32,558 nt of DNA. It comes from Deltaproteobacteria bacterium (GTDB lineage Bacteria; Desulfobacterota; Desulfuromonadia; Desulfuromonadales; Geopsychrobacteraceae). The position numbers and the translations under genes were made by a program. The notes beneath the pieces were generated by a model. That model ran no database searches, was not told the origin of the DNA, and saw only the letters and a list, made by a program, of their open reading frames with translations. Below, in pieces: positions 15,593 through 23,623 of the stretch. The stretch is from assembly GCA_024276935.1 (NCBI GenBank), contig JAJRWH010000018.1, positions 1 to 32,558 of the forward strand. The letters are read 5' to 3'. Every line of letters starts with the position of its first letter. The first letter of the stretch is position 1.

Positions 15593-16516
15593 ATGAAAAA
15601 CTCTGACTGGCAATCCATTGAAATTCTGGTTCCTGCTCCAGCCGTTGATCTGGTCTGTGCCGAATTGGCCAGCCTCGATTGTGCCGGAACTCTGGTTGAA
15701 AAACGTGATCTGGACAGTTTCATCGTCCCGACAGATGAAATCGCTCCCGATACCGATCTGAGCATGCAAGCCTACTTCGATCTCGAAAAAGACGAAGCGG
15801 AACTGCGAGCAGGTATTACAGAGATCCTCCAGGAGATGAAAACTCTTTTTCCAGATCGATCCTTCGCCCTGGGCGAACGAAAACTGGTCCGCCAGAAGGA
15901 TTGGGCCGAAGACTGGAAGCAACACTTTTCAACCATGCTGATCGGCCAGCGCCTGATCATTCGACCCAGCTGGAAAGATTATCGACCTGAAAAGAATGAG
16001 GTCGTTCTTGAGCTGGACCCCGGCATGGCCTTTGGCACCGGCACCCACGGGACAACCCTGCTCTGCCTGAAAGCGATTGTTGAACTCTTTGATCAGGGTC
16101 AGGCTCCAGACAGTTTGCTGGATGTCGGTACCGGCTCAGGAATTCTCGCCATGGCCGCAGCGGCACTTGGCACCCAAACTGTTCTGGCCTGTGATATCGA
16201 TCCGCTGGCCTGTGAGGTAGCTCAGGAAAATTGCCGTAGAAATGGGTTGGCAAAACAGATTCGAATCACCAGTGATCCGCTTGACCAACTGTCTGGCGAT
16301 TATGATCTGGTGGTCGCCAATATTCTCGCCGAAGAAAACCTGCGGCTGGCCGACCAGCTGGTTACCCGCCTCAGCGACGGTGGGCATCTCTTTTTATCCG
16401 GTATCCTCAAAGAAAAAGAAGACCTCGTCCGGCAGGGCTTTTCACGACAACCCCTCAAACTGCTTCAGGTAACCTATGAAGATGAATGGGTCTGCCTGAT
16501 CTGGCAGAAGCTCTGA
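15593..16516 (+). CDS. prmA: Ribosomal protein L11 methyltransferase
   Basis: A 307-aa SAM-dependent enzyme that trimethylates lysines and the N-terminus of ribosomal protein L11 in the cytoplasm. The N-terminal substrate-recognition domain spans about 1-95. It is followed by the conserved linker with LDPGMAFGTGTHGTT (141-155) and the class I methyltransferase fold with motif I DVGTGSGILA (177-186), acidic motif II around ACDIDPLA and the NILA catalytic loop at 243-246. Length is typical. It lies 72 bases after the subtilase gene; a weak TTGTTT/TACTTA pair in that gap could be a promoter. It is followed three bases later by rsmE. Confidence 0.95.
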   Translation: MKNSDWQSIEILVPAPAVDLVCAELASLDCAGTLVEKRDLDSFIVPTDEIAPDTDLSMQAYFDLEKDEAELRAGITEILQEMKTLFPDRSFALGERKLVRQKDWAEDWKQHFSTMLIGQRLIIRPSWKDYRPEKNEVVLELDPGMAFGTGTHGTTLLCLKAIVELFDQGQAPDSLLDVGTGSGILAMAAAALGTQTVLACDIDPLACEVAQENCRRNGLAKQIRITSDPLDQLSGDYDLVVANILAEENLRLADQLVTRLSDGGHLFLSGILKEKEDLVRQGFSRQPLKLLQVTYEDEWVCLIWQKL

Positions 16517-16519
16517 ACA

Positions 16520-17248
16520 ATGCGTCGGTTCTATTGTCAACAGATCCCGGAACAGTGCGGGGCGTGCATCGATCTTCCTGCTGAGGTAACCCGTCACCTG
16601 TCCCGGGTTCTACGTCTGCCCGCAGGAGAAGAGTTTGAGCTCTTTGACGGACAGGGAACCATTGCCCGCTGCACACTTTTATCCACCGGCAACCAGGCGA
16701 CCCTGAATGAGCGAATTCAGCTCACCGCGCCGGAACTTCAGATTGAGCTGATTCAGGCTCTTCCCAAGGGAGAAAAAGTCGAGCTGATCCTGCAAAAAGG
16801 AACCGAACTCGGTCTGACCCGCTTCCTTCTCACTCCCAGCGAACGTGCTGTCGTCAAAATTACAGCAAACAAAAAAGCGTCCCGCCTTGAACGCTGGCAA
16901 AAAATTGTTCAGGAAGCCTGCCGCCAATGCGGTCAACCTTTTGTTCCCGAGGTCAATCTCTCCTCTGACTTTTCCTCAGCTCTGACCAGTGCGCGCGGTG
17001 ATCTCAAGCTGGTGCTCTGGGAAGAGGCCGTTGTTCCCCTGCCGCAACGGCTGCCACAAAAAAGCCCGACATCAATCAGCCTGCTGGTTGGACCTGAAGG
17101 CGGGTTTTCGGCGACAGAAGCCCGGCAGGCACAGGCGGCCGGATTCAAAACCCTGCGTCTGGGACCAAGAATTTTGCGTACTGAAACCGCCGGACTTGCC
17201 ATCTTGTCGATTTTACAATATGTTTATGGAGATTTGATTCTTAAATGA
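16520..17248 (+). CDS. rsmE: 16S rRNA (uracil-1498-N3)-methyltransferase
   Basis: A 242-aa SPOUT-class methyltransferase that modifies U1498 of 16S rRNA. An N-terminal PUA-like domain (about 1-70, with HLSRVLRLPAGEEFELFDGQG) is followed by the trefoil-knot domain. The knot signatures are LVGPEGGFS (189-197) and LGPRILRTETA (214-224). Conserved KGTELGL and Q-rich EACRQCGQP are also present. Length is normal. The start follows the prmA stop by three bases; prmA-rsmE pairing is common in bacteria and supports both calls. Confidence 0.96.
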   Translation: MRRFYCQQIPEQCGACIDLPAEVTRHLSRVLRLPAGEEFELFDGQGTIARCTLLSTGNQATLNERIQLTAPELQIELIQALPKGEKVELILQKGTELGLTRFLLTPSERAVVKITANKKASRLERWQKIVQEACRQCGQPFVPEVNLSSDFSSALTSARGDLKLVLWEEAVVPLPQRLPQKSPTSISLLVGPEGGFSATEARQAQAAGFKTLRLGPRILRTETAGLAILSILQYVYGDLILK

Positions 17249-17287
17249 GGGCGGCTTTTCATCCAGAATGAATGGAAAGGAATTGTC

Positions 17288-17992
17288 ATGAGATGTCCCA
17301 AGTGCGGATATAACAGCTTCGATCACCTCGACAGCTGTAAAAAATGCGGCAAGGACCTGAAAGAACACAGGGCCCGGTTCAACATTCAGAGCATTCTTCT
17401 TTCGGAGATGCCACTTGAAGCTGCAGCAACAGTTGCTGAAGAGGCCGTTGCCGCTGCAACAGCTGCTTCGGATGTCGCCATCGACGATTTCAGCAGTAGC
17501 AGCAACGATGATGCCGATGATTTCGGTTTTGATTTCATGGGCGACAGTGAAGACGAAGAGAACCTCGCCTTTGATGAGCTGTTCGAAGAAGTGCCAACCG
17601 AGGATGAAGTCGAAGAAACCCTCCCGGCACCAGAAACCGCCGCCACAGAAGAAGCCGTTGATGAGGCACCGGTAACCGAACCGGAAGCGGCCACAGAAGA
17701 GGCTGCGGAACCAACCTTTAAGATCGAAGAGCCCAGTGAACCGATCCCTCTCGATCAGGAACTGACGGCCGAAGAACCGGCAGCTCCGGCAGCAGAGGAG
17801 ACCACGGCTGACGACTTCTCTTTCGACGCAACAGAGCCCGTCGAAACCCTCGAAGAACCTGCCGACATCACCGAGGATCATTCAGCTGATTTTGGCTTTG
17901 ATGCCGATGAAGATCCCGATGCCGATATTTTTGCCGAGACCGAAGAAGACTTCTCCCTCGATGCTATCGATCCGGAGAAGACCAACAAGTAA
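17288..17992 (+). CDS. Acidic protein with N-terminal zinc ribbon
   Basis: A 234-aa protein. Residues 1-22 form a zinc ribbon with two CxxC knuckles (MRCPKCGYNSFDHLDSCKKC). After a short basic stretch the remaining ~190 residues are very acidic and low-complexity, rich in Glu, Asp, Ala, Pro and Thr, with recurring DDFxFDF, DFGFD and FSLDA phrases. There is no signal peptide or membrane segment, so it should be cytoplasmic. Such ribbon-plus-acidic-tail proteins are frequent in Geobacter-like genomes but have no function I can name. Ribosome-binding site GGAAAGG precedes the ATG. It lies 39 bases after rsmE and ends 24 bases before a strong terminator, so it probably closes the prmA-rsmE transcript. 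Confidence 0.82.
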   Translation: MRCPKCGYNSFDHLDSCKKCGKDLKEHRARFNIQSILLSEMPLEAAATVAEEAVAAATAASDVAIDDFSSSSNDDADDFGFDFMGDSEDEENLAFDELFEEVPTEDEVEETLPAPETAATEEAVDEAPVTEPEAATEEAAEPTFKIEEPSEPIPLDQELTAEEPAAPAAEETTADDFSFDATEPVETLEEPADITEDHSADFGFDADEDPDADIFAETEEDFSLDAIDPEKTNK

Positions 17993-18016
17993 GTTCGCGA
18001 CGTGAAGACCAGAATA

Positions 18017-18052
18017 ATCAGGCCGTCGCTGACAGAACAGCGACGGCCTGAT
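18017..18052 (+). terminator. Intrinsic terminator between convergent genes
   Basis: A perfect 15-bp inverted repeat (ATCAGGCCGTCGCTG / CAGCGACGGCCTGAT) with a 6-base loop is followed by TTATTTTA. It lies between the acidic zinc-ribbon gene (plus strand) and the hydrolase gene (minus strand) and may serve both, although the U-run is better on the plus strand. Confidence 0.88.
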
Positions 18053-18077
18053 TTATTTTACCTGTCCACAAACCGAA

Positions 18078-18695
18078 CTACCCCATTCGCAAGCGGATAA
18101 AACTGGCCCGGTCAGGGGCATTGAAAAATGGGTTTTCCCGTAATTCATCACCAATGGTTGACACCGGTCGCACCCCGTAATCATGGCCCGGGTAAACCCT
18201 GAGCTTTTCATCCAGCTGTTTCAGGCACTGCAAACTGTCATACAACAGATCGACATCACTACCCACCAGATCGGCCCGACCACAACGACCAACAAACAGG
18301 GTGTCACCGGTAATCAATCCGGCCCCCGTCTGTAACACCACCGACCCCGGACTGTGCCCCGGAGTATGCAGCACCCGAACACAACCAGCCCCAACGGGGA
18401 CCTCGGTTCCATCAAGCAGCTGACGGTCCGCATCCGGCAGATCCGCTGGATGGCCCCAGTGCACAACATCGCCAGCTGCCAGAATTTCGGCATTTCCGGC
18501 AATATGGTCAGGATGTCCATGGGTATTGAGCAACCCGACAATAGTCAGCTGCTGTGCACGCGCGGCGTCCAGAACTGCCTGGGGAGCCAATGAAGGATCA
18601 ACCACCAGGGCCTTGCGGGTTTGCGAACAGCTGACCAGGTAGGCAAAATTATCCATCGACCCTGCGGCAATCTGTAAAACCTCAAGCGCTACCAA
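18078..18695 (-). CDS. Metallo-beta-lactamase-fold hydrolase (glyoxalase II-like)
   Basis: A 205-aa cytoplasmic hydrolase. The metal site motif is THGHPDHIAGN (HxHxDH), with the later ligands in LHTPGHSPGS, GDTLFVGRCGRADL and YPGHDYG. This set and the size fit the glyoxalase II/YcbL/ETHE1 group. Substrate could be S-lactoylglutathione-type thioesters or a glutathione persulfide; the sequence does not decide. The reading frame starts at a TTG at 18695 with GGGGAG about nine bases upstream; the next ATG would remove the first strand of the fold. The start overlaps the end of the small upstream gene by seven bases, so the two are coupled. Confidence 0.88.
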   Translation of the reverse strand: MVALEVLQIAAGSMDNFAYLVSCSQTRKALVVDPSLAPQAVLDAARAQQLTIVGLLNTHGHPDHIAGNAEILAAGDVVHWGHPADLPDADRQLLDGTEVPVGAGCVRVLHTPGHSPGSVVLQTGAGLITGDTLFVGRCGRADLVGSDVDLLYDSLQCLKQLDEKLRVYPGHDYGVRPVSTIGDELRENPFFNAPDRASFIRLRMG

Positions 18696-18901
18696 GGTTG
18701 TTTCTCCCCGGTCGCTATCCGGCAGATTTCACCTTCGATAATTTTGAAACGGTCACCCGTTGCCACAACCAGCCACTCATCACCCTCTGCGGGAGGCTGG
18801 GGAAACTCGCGACTGCCCAGGAACAAATCCTCATTGTCGATCATCCCCCACCATTCAAGAGCACCGGTCTGCCAGATTTTGGTTTTCAGATTATAAGCCA
18901 T
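18689..18901 (-). CDS. Small conserved-type protein of unknown function
   Basis: A 70-aa protein, MAYNLKTKIWQTGALEWWG at its start, with a WLVVATGDRFKIIEG core that suggests a small beta-barrel. No signal peptide, membrane segment or cysteine. I do not recognise the family. The ATG at 18901 has AAGGAG ten bases upstream; an ATG at 18925 would put that ribosome-binding site inside the gene. It overlaps the start of the hydrolase gene by seven bases and is divergent from dapF. Confidence 0.7.
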   Translation of the reverse strand: MAYNLKTKIWQTGALEWWGMIDNEDLFLGSREFPQPPAEGDEWLVVATGDRFKIIEGEICRIATGEKQPW

Positions 18902-18949
18902 CAGATAAGCTCTCCTTTTCGCCATACGGCTGAAATATATTCTTTGCAG

Positions 18950-18979
18950 TTGTCGCTGAACATGACTCGCGTTTATAGT
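18950..18979 (+). promoter_or_regulatory. Sigma70-like promoter for dapF operon
   Basis: TTGTCG (18950-18955) and TATAGT (18974-18979) are 18 bases apart, about 45 bases before the dapF start codon. They lie in the 122-base gap between divergent genes. Confidence 0.5.
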
Positions 18980-19023
18980 AGCAGAGGCTTTTCACCCATA
19001 ACAACCGACAAGGGACCTTAGTG

Positions 19024-19869
19024 ATGCGATTTACCAAAATGCACGGTGCCGGTAACGATTATGTCTATATCAACGGCTTTGAAGAAAAGGTCTCGCATCC
19101 CGAACAACTTGCCATTGCAGTCAGTGATCGTCATTTCGGAATCGGTTCGGACGGTCTGATCCTGATTCTACCCTCTGACAAGGCTGATTTGCGTATGCAG
19201 ATGTTCAATGCCGATGGCTCAGAAGCCGAAATGTGTGGCAATGGCATCCGCTGTGTCGCCAAATATGCCTGGGACCACGGCCTGGTCGATCGCCTGGAGA
19301 TCAAAGTCGAAACCGGAGCCGGGGTCCTGTCTCTCCAGATGTTCTGTGATGACAAACGTCAGGTTGACAGGGTTCGAGTCAATATGGGGCAACCACGTCT
19401 TTGTCGCGCCGACCTGCCCATGGGGGGAGATCCCGAAGCCGATGCCCTGGGAATCACCCTCGAGGCCGGTGGCCAGACATTTGAAGCCTGGTGTCTGTCG
19501 ATGGGTAATCCACATTGTGTCATCTTTGTCGATGACTGTGAAACCTTTCCGGTTCATAAAATCGGCCCCCTGATCGACAACCATCCGCTTTTCCCGCGTC
19601 GTACCAATGTTGAATTTGTCAGTGTCCTCTCCAACTCCAGCCTTCGGCAACGGACCTGGGAACGAGGTGCAGGAGAAACCCTGGCCTGTGGTACCGGCGC
19701 TTCAGCGGTAACTGTTGCTGCGGTACTGAGCGGACGGACCGGGCGCAAAATCAACAACCAGCTGAGCGGCGGCCTGCTCGAGCTTGAGTGGGCAGACGAT
19801 GACTGCATTTATCTGACCGGCCCGGCCACCGAAGTCTTCTCTGGCCAGTATCCACAGGAAAACTCATGA
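19024..19869 (+). CDS. dapF: Diaminopimelate epimerase
   Basis: A 281-aa cytoplasmic enzyme that interconverts LL- and meso-diaminopimelate for lysine and peptidoglycan synthesis. The two catalytic cysteines are C71 (EMCGNGIRC) and C222 (ACGTGASA). Also present are the N-terminal KMHGAGNDY, GSDGLI and FNADGSEAEMCGNG, and the RTNVEFV and ERGAGETLACG blocks. I chose ATG at 19024 over the GTG three bases before it; AGGG lies ten bases upstream. Length is typical. Its TGA overlaps the ATG of the HAD gene. Confidence 0.96.
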   Translation: MRFTKMHGAGNDYVYINGFEEKVSHPEQLAIAVSDRHFGIGSDGLILILPSDKADLRMQMFNADGSEAEMCGNGIRCVAKYAWDHGLVDRLEIKVETGAGVLSLQMFCDDKRQVDRVRVNMGQPRLCRADLPMGGDPEADALGITLEAGGQTFEAWCLSMGNPHCVIFVDDCETFPVHKIGPLIDNHPLFPRRTNVEFVSVLSNSSLRQRTWERGAGETLACGTGASAVTVAAVLSGRTGRKINNQLSGGLLELEWADDDCIYLTGPATEVFSGQYPQENS

Positions 19870-20492
19870 AAGCCCTGCTGTTTGATCTGGACAACACACT
19901 CTACCCCCCGGAAAAAGATCTCTTTTCCCTTATCGACATCCGGATCAACCGATACATGCAGGACGTTGTCCGAATTACTCCAGACAAGGTGGATGGCCTG
20001 CGGCGCCGCTACTGGCAAGATTATGGTGCCACCTTGCAGGGACTGGTACGACATTTCTCGATAGACCCCGAAGAGTACCTCGATTTTGTCCATGACGTTG
20101 ATGTCAAAGGCCGACTGGCCCCCGATCCTGAATTACGTCAGGCCCTGGCGGATCTGCCGGTTGCCCGCTACGTCTTCACCAATGGTTCACGCGAGCACGC
20201 TCACCAGGTGATCGACGCCCTGGGTCTTGGCGGTATTTTTGCTGATATTTTCGATATCCGCATCGCCAATTACCAACCCAAGCCCAGCCCGGACCCTTAC
20301 CACAATGTCCTGCACGCCCTGGATCTGGACGCCAGACACTGCGTCATGATCGAAGACTCCCTTAACAACCTGCACACGGCCAAACAACTCGGTATGACAA
20401 CTATCCTGGTCGGTCAGGGACCTTCTGCAAGCCATGTTGATCAACATGTGCCCGATGCCCGTTCAGCAGCTGTCGCCCTGCAAAGCGCATAA
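19866..20492 (+). CDS. HAD-family hydrolase, pyrimidine 5'-nucleotidase-like
   Basis: A 208-aa phosphatase of the haloacid dehalogenase superfamily. Motif I is FDLDNTLYP (6-14), motif II is FTNGSREHA, and motif III/IV is KPSPDPY with MIEDSLNNL. The helical cap after motif I (LFSLIDIRINRYMQ ... GLRRRYWQDYGATLQGL) is that of the SDT1/pyrimidine 5'-nucleotidase subgroup, so a nucleotide monophosphate is a reasonable but unproven substrate. The ATG overlaps the dapF stop by four bases, implying coupling. Confidence 0.88.
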   Translation: MKALLFDLDNTLYPPEKDLFSLIDIRINRYMQDVVRITPDKVDGLRRRYWQDYGATLQGLVRHFSIDPEEYLDFVHDVDVKGRLAPDPELRQALADLPVARYVFTNGSREHAHQVIDALGLGGIFADIFDIRIANYQPKPSPDPYHNVLHALDLDARHCVMIEDSLNNLHTAKQLGMTTILVGQGPSASHVDQHVPDARSAAVALQSA

Positions 20493-20511
20493 CCGTGAAG
20501 GATTCCCCGTG

Positions 20512-21369
20512 ATGACTCAGCAGCCCCTTGGTGTTCATGCCTCGATTGCCGGTGGCATCGAAAAAGCTGTTCCCCGAGCGGAACAGCTCGGCTGTACCGC
20601 CTTGCAGATTTTCACCCGCAACGCCAGCCGCTGGCAGAGCAAACCCCTTGATCCTGCACATATCGATGCCTTTCGTCTTGCCCGTCAGAGCAGCCCCATC
20701 TCTCAGGTCTTTGTCCACGACAGTTACCTGATCAACCTTGCAGCACCAGACGAAGAAAAGTGGCAAAAATCAAAGACAGCCTTTCGGGATGAACTGGAAC
20801 GTTGCGCACAACTCGATATTCGATCTCTGGTCATGCATCCAGGTGCTCACCTGGAAACGGGTGAAGAAATCGGTCTGCAACGTATTGCCACCGCATTCAA
20901 GGAGATTTTGGCCGAAGCACCGCCACAGGTCCAGATTCTGCTTGAAACCACCGCTGGTATGGGCAGTCACCTCGGCTGGCGTTTCGAACAGCTGGCCAGA
21001 ATCATGGACCTGGTTCCTCAACATGATTTTGGGATCTGTTTCGACACCTGCCATGTCTTTGCCGCAGGTTATGACTTTTCCAGCACAGAAGGCTATGCCA
21101 GGGTTATGGCAGAATTTGACCGGATCATCGGCTGCGAAAAAATCCGCCTCTTCCATATCAACGACAGTAAAAAAGCCTGTGGTTCACGAGTCGACCGTCA
21201 CGAACAGATTGCCCAGGGCCAGATCGGGGTCACCGGTTTTACCTGCCTGATGCGTGATCGACGCTTCAACCAGATCGCTAAAATCCTTGAGACACCGCAG
21301 GGCGATGAGCATGAATACGACCTGCGGAATCTGGCCTTACTCCGACAACTGGCAGGAGAATCTGAATGA
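20512..21369 (+). CDS. nfo: Endonuclease IV (AP endonuclease)
   Basis: A 285-aa TIM-barrel DNA repair enzyme that cuts 5' to abasic sites using three zinc ions. Family signatures visible are [14 protein letters not shown] at the N-terminus, [55 protein letters not shown] and [17 protein letters not shown]. All the usual His/Asp/Glu ligands appear to be kept. ATG at 20512 is preferred (AAGGA ten bases upstream); the GTG just before it is possible. The stop overlaps the dtd start by four bases. Confidence 0.96.
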   Translation: MTQQPLGVHASIAGGIEKAVPRAEQLGCTALQIFTRNASRWQSKPLDPAHIDAFRLARQSSPISQVFVHDSYLINLAAPDEEKWQKSKTAFRDELERCAQLDIRSLVMHPGAHLETGEEIGLQRIATAFKEILAEAPPQVQILLETTAGMGSHLGWRFEQLARIMDLVPQHDFGICFDTCHVFAAGYDFSSTEGYARVMAEFDRIIGCEKIRLFHINDSKKACGSRVDRHEQIAQGQIGVTGFTCLMRDRRFNQIAKILETPQGDEHEYDLRNLALLRQLAGESE

Positions 21370-21815
21370 AAACCGTCATCCAGCGGGTCAGCCGCGCATC
21401 GGTCGAGGTTGAGGAGCAGCAAATTTCCGAAATCGGCAAGGGTTTGCTGATTCTCCTCGGTGTCGAACAACAGGATAACGAAAGCGATGCAGACTACCTG
21501 GCAACCAAAATCGCCGGGCTCAGAATCTTTGAAGATCTGGAAGGAAAAATGAACCTGTCGCTGCATGACGCAGGTGGTGCTGCACTTGTTGTCTCACAAT
21601 TCACCCTGCTGGGAGATTGCAGCAAAGGCCGCCGACCAGGTTTTTCACGGGCAGCTCCCCCCGCCCAGGCCATTCCACTGTATCAATACTTTATTACACA
21701 ACTGCAAAACCAGGGTATTCAGGTTTCAACCGGTCAGTTTCAGGCAGATATGCAGGTATCACTGATCAACGATGGCCCCGTTACCCTGCTGGTCGACAGT
21801 CGCAAAGATTCCTGA
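21366..21815 (+). CDS. dtd: D-aminoacyl-tRNA deacylase
   Basis: A 149-aa enzyme that hydrolyses D-amino acids, and also glycine, from mischarged tRNA. Diagnostic motifs are VSQFTLLGD near residue 76, with the hydrolytic Thr, and [11 protein letters not shown] near the C-terminus, where the GP forms the cross-subunit cis-proline feature. The N-terminus [15 protein letters not shown] is also typical. Length matches the family. It overlaps nfo by four bases and ends the dapF-HAD-nfo-dtd transcript unless that reads into the next gene. Confidence 0.96.
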   Translation: MKTVIQRVSRASVEVEEQQISEIGKGLLILLGVEQQDNESDADYLATKIAGLRIFEDLEGKMNLSLHDAGGAALVVSQFTLLGDCSKGRRPGFSRAAPPAQAIPLYQYFITQLQNQGIQVSTGQFQADMQVSLINDGPVTLLVDSRKDS

Positions 21816-21837
21816 ACAGGTTAATTCAGGCCACAAC

Positions 21838-21866
21838 TTGCCGGGAAGAACTCTGAACGCTACAAT
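21838..21866 (+). promoter_or_regulatory. Sigma70-like promoter for the small exported protein gene
   Basis: TTGCCG (21838-21843) and TACAAT (21861-21866) with a 17-base spacer lie 65 bases before the start codon at 21931. A short palindrome (ATCCGG / CCGGAT) follows in the leader near 21898-21915. Confidence 0.55.
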
Positions 21867-21930
21867 TAACTTCAGGCGCTCCGGTTTCTCGACACCCATC
21901 CGGCCCGGACCGGATCAAGGAGAAGACAAG

Positions 21931-22455
21931 ATGAAAGCTCTTTTGCTGGCTCTCTGTCTTTGTGGTTTTTTACAACCGACCCTGGCAGGGGCAAAAACTG
22001 TTTCCTGCCGCGATGCCAGGGGGGCATTGTATATCGCAGACAACCTGATGAGTCTGCCCGAAGAATGTCGCCAAAAGGGACAAACTCTCTCCCCCGAAAA
22101 TTCTGGCAACGTCAACTTTGTCCCTGCGACGCCACCGTCAACAACAGATAATCAGGCCTTTGAGCGAGCAGTCAAAGAAGAGGACCAGGCACGTACTGAT
22201 CGCAACAACAAGGCCGCCGGTATGCTTTCTCGAGCCAAAAAACTGGTCGAAACCTATGAAAGTGCTCTGGATGAGCGCAAATCAGCGATCCGCAACAAGA
22301 CATATGGCTCCAGAAAAAACATCATCAAAGCAGAACAGGATATGCAGCAGGCCAGAAGGGGCAAAGAGGATCTGCTCAGTTCTCTCGCCAGAGCCTATAT
22401 TCCGACAAGCCAAAAGCAGCAGATTCGCAAGCTGCTTGAGCGCATCAAAAACTGA
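21931..22455 (+). CDS. Exported protein with DUF4124-like N-terminus and helical tail
   Basis: A 174-aa protein with a signal peptide ending near TLAGA (about residue 20). The first mature ~40 residues (KTVSCRDARGALYIADNL ... PEECRQKGQ) have the layout of DUF4124: two cysteines around a short beta hairpin that contains a Lys/Arg-Gly turn. Residues about 75-174 are strongly helical and charged, probably a coiled coil, and basic overall. Function unknown; a periplasmic location is inferred. AAGGAG precedes the ATG. It has its own promoter candidate and ends 23 bases before a bidirectional terminator. Confidence 0.78.
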   Translation: MKALLLALCLCGFLQPTLAGAKTVSCRDARGALYIADNLMSLPEECRQKGQTLSPENSGNVNFVPATPPSTTDNQAFERAVKEEDQARTDRNNKAAGMLSRAKKLVETYESALDERKSAIRNKTYGSRKNIIKAEQDMQQARRGKEDLLSSLARAYIPTSQKQQIRKLLERIKN

Positions 22456-22477
22456 ACAAAATACCTGCGTCACGACC

Positions 22478-22514
22478 AAAAAAGCCTCCGCAGCGCTTGC
22501 TGCGGAGGCTTTTT
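22478..22514. terminator. Bidirectional intrinsic terminator
   Basis: A perfect 11-bp stem (GCCTCCGCAGC / GCTGCGGAGGC) with loop GCTT has six A residues before it and five T residues after it, so it works on both strands. It lies between the convergent exported-protein gene and trxA. Confidence 0.93.
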
Positions 22515-22540
22515 ATCAGACAAACAATTTTCAACCCTGA

Positions 22541-22870
22541 TTAGAGAACCTTCCCCAGCAGCCCTTCGAGCTGATTGCGTGGAACGGCACCAACCAGTTG
22601 ATCGACAACCTGACCATCCTTGAACAGAACCAGAGTCGGAATGCCGCGTACACCATACTGACCGGGTGTCGCCTGGTTTTCGTCAACATTGACCTTACCG
22701 ATCTTGACCCGGCCTTCGTAGGACTCAGCCAGCTCGTCGATAACCGGAGCAATCGCTTTACAGGGTGCACACCAGGTGGCCCAGAAATCAACCAGTACCG
22801 GTTGCGAAGACTGTAGTACCTCTGCTTCAAAGTTATCATCGGTAAATTCGAGCACCTTATCTCCTGCCAT
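22541..22870 (-). CDS. trxA: Thioredoxin
   Basis: A 109-aa cytoplasmic disulfide reductase. The active site is WCAPC (C34, C37), an Ala replacing the usual Gly of WCGPC, a change also seen in other thioredoxins. FWATWC, the KVNVDENQ strand and the cis-proline GIPTL are present. No signal peptide. AGGAG before the ATG supports the start. It has a good promoter and is monocistronic between terminator and promoter. Confidence 0.96.
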   Translation of the reverse strand: MAGDKVLEFTDDNFEAEVLQSSQPVLVDFWATWCAPCKAIAPVIDELAESYEGRVKIGKVNVDENQATPGQYGVRGIPTLVLFKDGQVVDQLVGAVPRNQLEGLLGKVL

Positions 22871-22928
22871 CAGCCTGTCTCCTTTTGTCTACGGGCACAT
22901 GATAATCACGTTTCACAAATTCTTTCCC

Positions 22929-22956
22929 ACTATAAATGACCCACCAGAAAAATCAA
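22929..22956 (-). promoter_or_regulatory. Sigma70-like promoter of trxA
   Basis: On the minus strand TTGATT (22956-22951) and TATAGT (22934-22929) are 16 bases apart, about 60 bases before the trxA start codon. Confidence 0.55.
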
Positions 22957-23047
22957 GAGGATCTGGGAAGATTCAGCTTTCTTGACAGCCTCTCATCATC
23001 CTCCTATCATTGGCGCTGTGACGGGGGAAGAGAGGATTCAAAACGGC

Positions 23048-23623
23048 ATGCAGGAACGACTGACACGCAGCTGTCATCTGATCAGTTCGCTGGTCGATGA
23101 ACTGGCGAGCAAACAGGGAGACACCCTGATCCGGATCGGCCATGAACTGGCCGAAATTTTCACCCGTGGTGGCCAGTTGATTTTGGCGGGCAACGGTTCA
23201 CTGCAAGCAGTTGCGCAACAAACAGCAAGCGCATTCTCACACCGACTCGGCTTTGAGCGCCCCCCCTTGCCTGCGGTTGCTCTTGGTGGCAATTCAACCT
23301 TTACCGCAGCACTGCTGGCAGACCACCAGCCTCATGAAATTCTTGCCCGCGAATACCGCACTCACAACGAACGTGAGCATATGCTTCTGGTTTTTTCCGC
23401 TCACCAGGACTCCCCACAGATCAGTCATCTGCTTGAACAGATTGAGGACAGTCGCTCGCTGGTCATGATCGGCCCTGAAAAAACGTCGGACAAAACCAAC
23501 GAACGCCAGCACGAACTCAATATCAAATTGCCGGGTGACTCCCCGGCGCGGCTGGCAGAATTATCCCTGATCTGCGGTCATCTGCTCTGCGAACTGGTCG
23601 AAGGTGAACTGTTTGGCGTCTGA
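23048..23623 (+). CDS. SIS-domain protein, phosphoheptose isomerase/DiaA-like
   Basis: A 191-aa cytoplasmic protein with one sugar-isomerase (SIS) fold. The phosphosugar loop is ILAGNGSLQAVAQQTASAF. The second part (LLVFSAHQDSPQISHLLEQI) replaces the usual S-T-SGxS stretch with SAHQDS, so substrate binding may differ from GmhA. Length is like GmhA (about 190). Isomerase activity (sedoheptulose 7-phosphate) or a DiaA-like role is possible; the gene is next to heme genes rather than LPS genes. The start is uncertain: ATG 23048 fits the family length, but GTG 23018 or TTG 22982 are in frame and no start has an ideal ribosome-binding site. Confidence 0.8.
   Translation: MQERLTRSCHLISSLVDELASKQGDTLIRIGHELAEIFTRGGQLILAGNGSLQAVAQQTASAFSHRLGFERPPLPAVALGGNSTFTAALLADHQPHEILAREYRTHNEREHMLLVFSAHQDSPQISHLLEQIEDSRSLVMIGPEKTSDKTNERQHELNIKLPGDSPARLAELSLICGHLLCELVEGELFGV

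Noticed and set aside
17213-17881. 222-codon minus-strand frame opposite the acidic zinc-ribbon gene
   Set aside because: Phe/Gly/Cys-rich complement of the Glu/Asp/Ala-rich coding sequence; no start signals.
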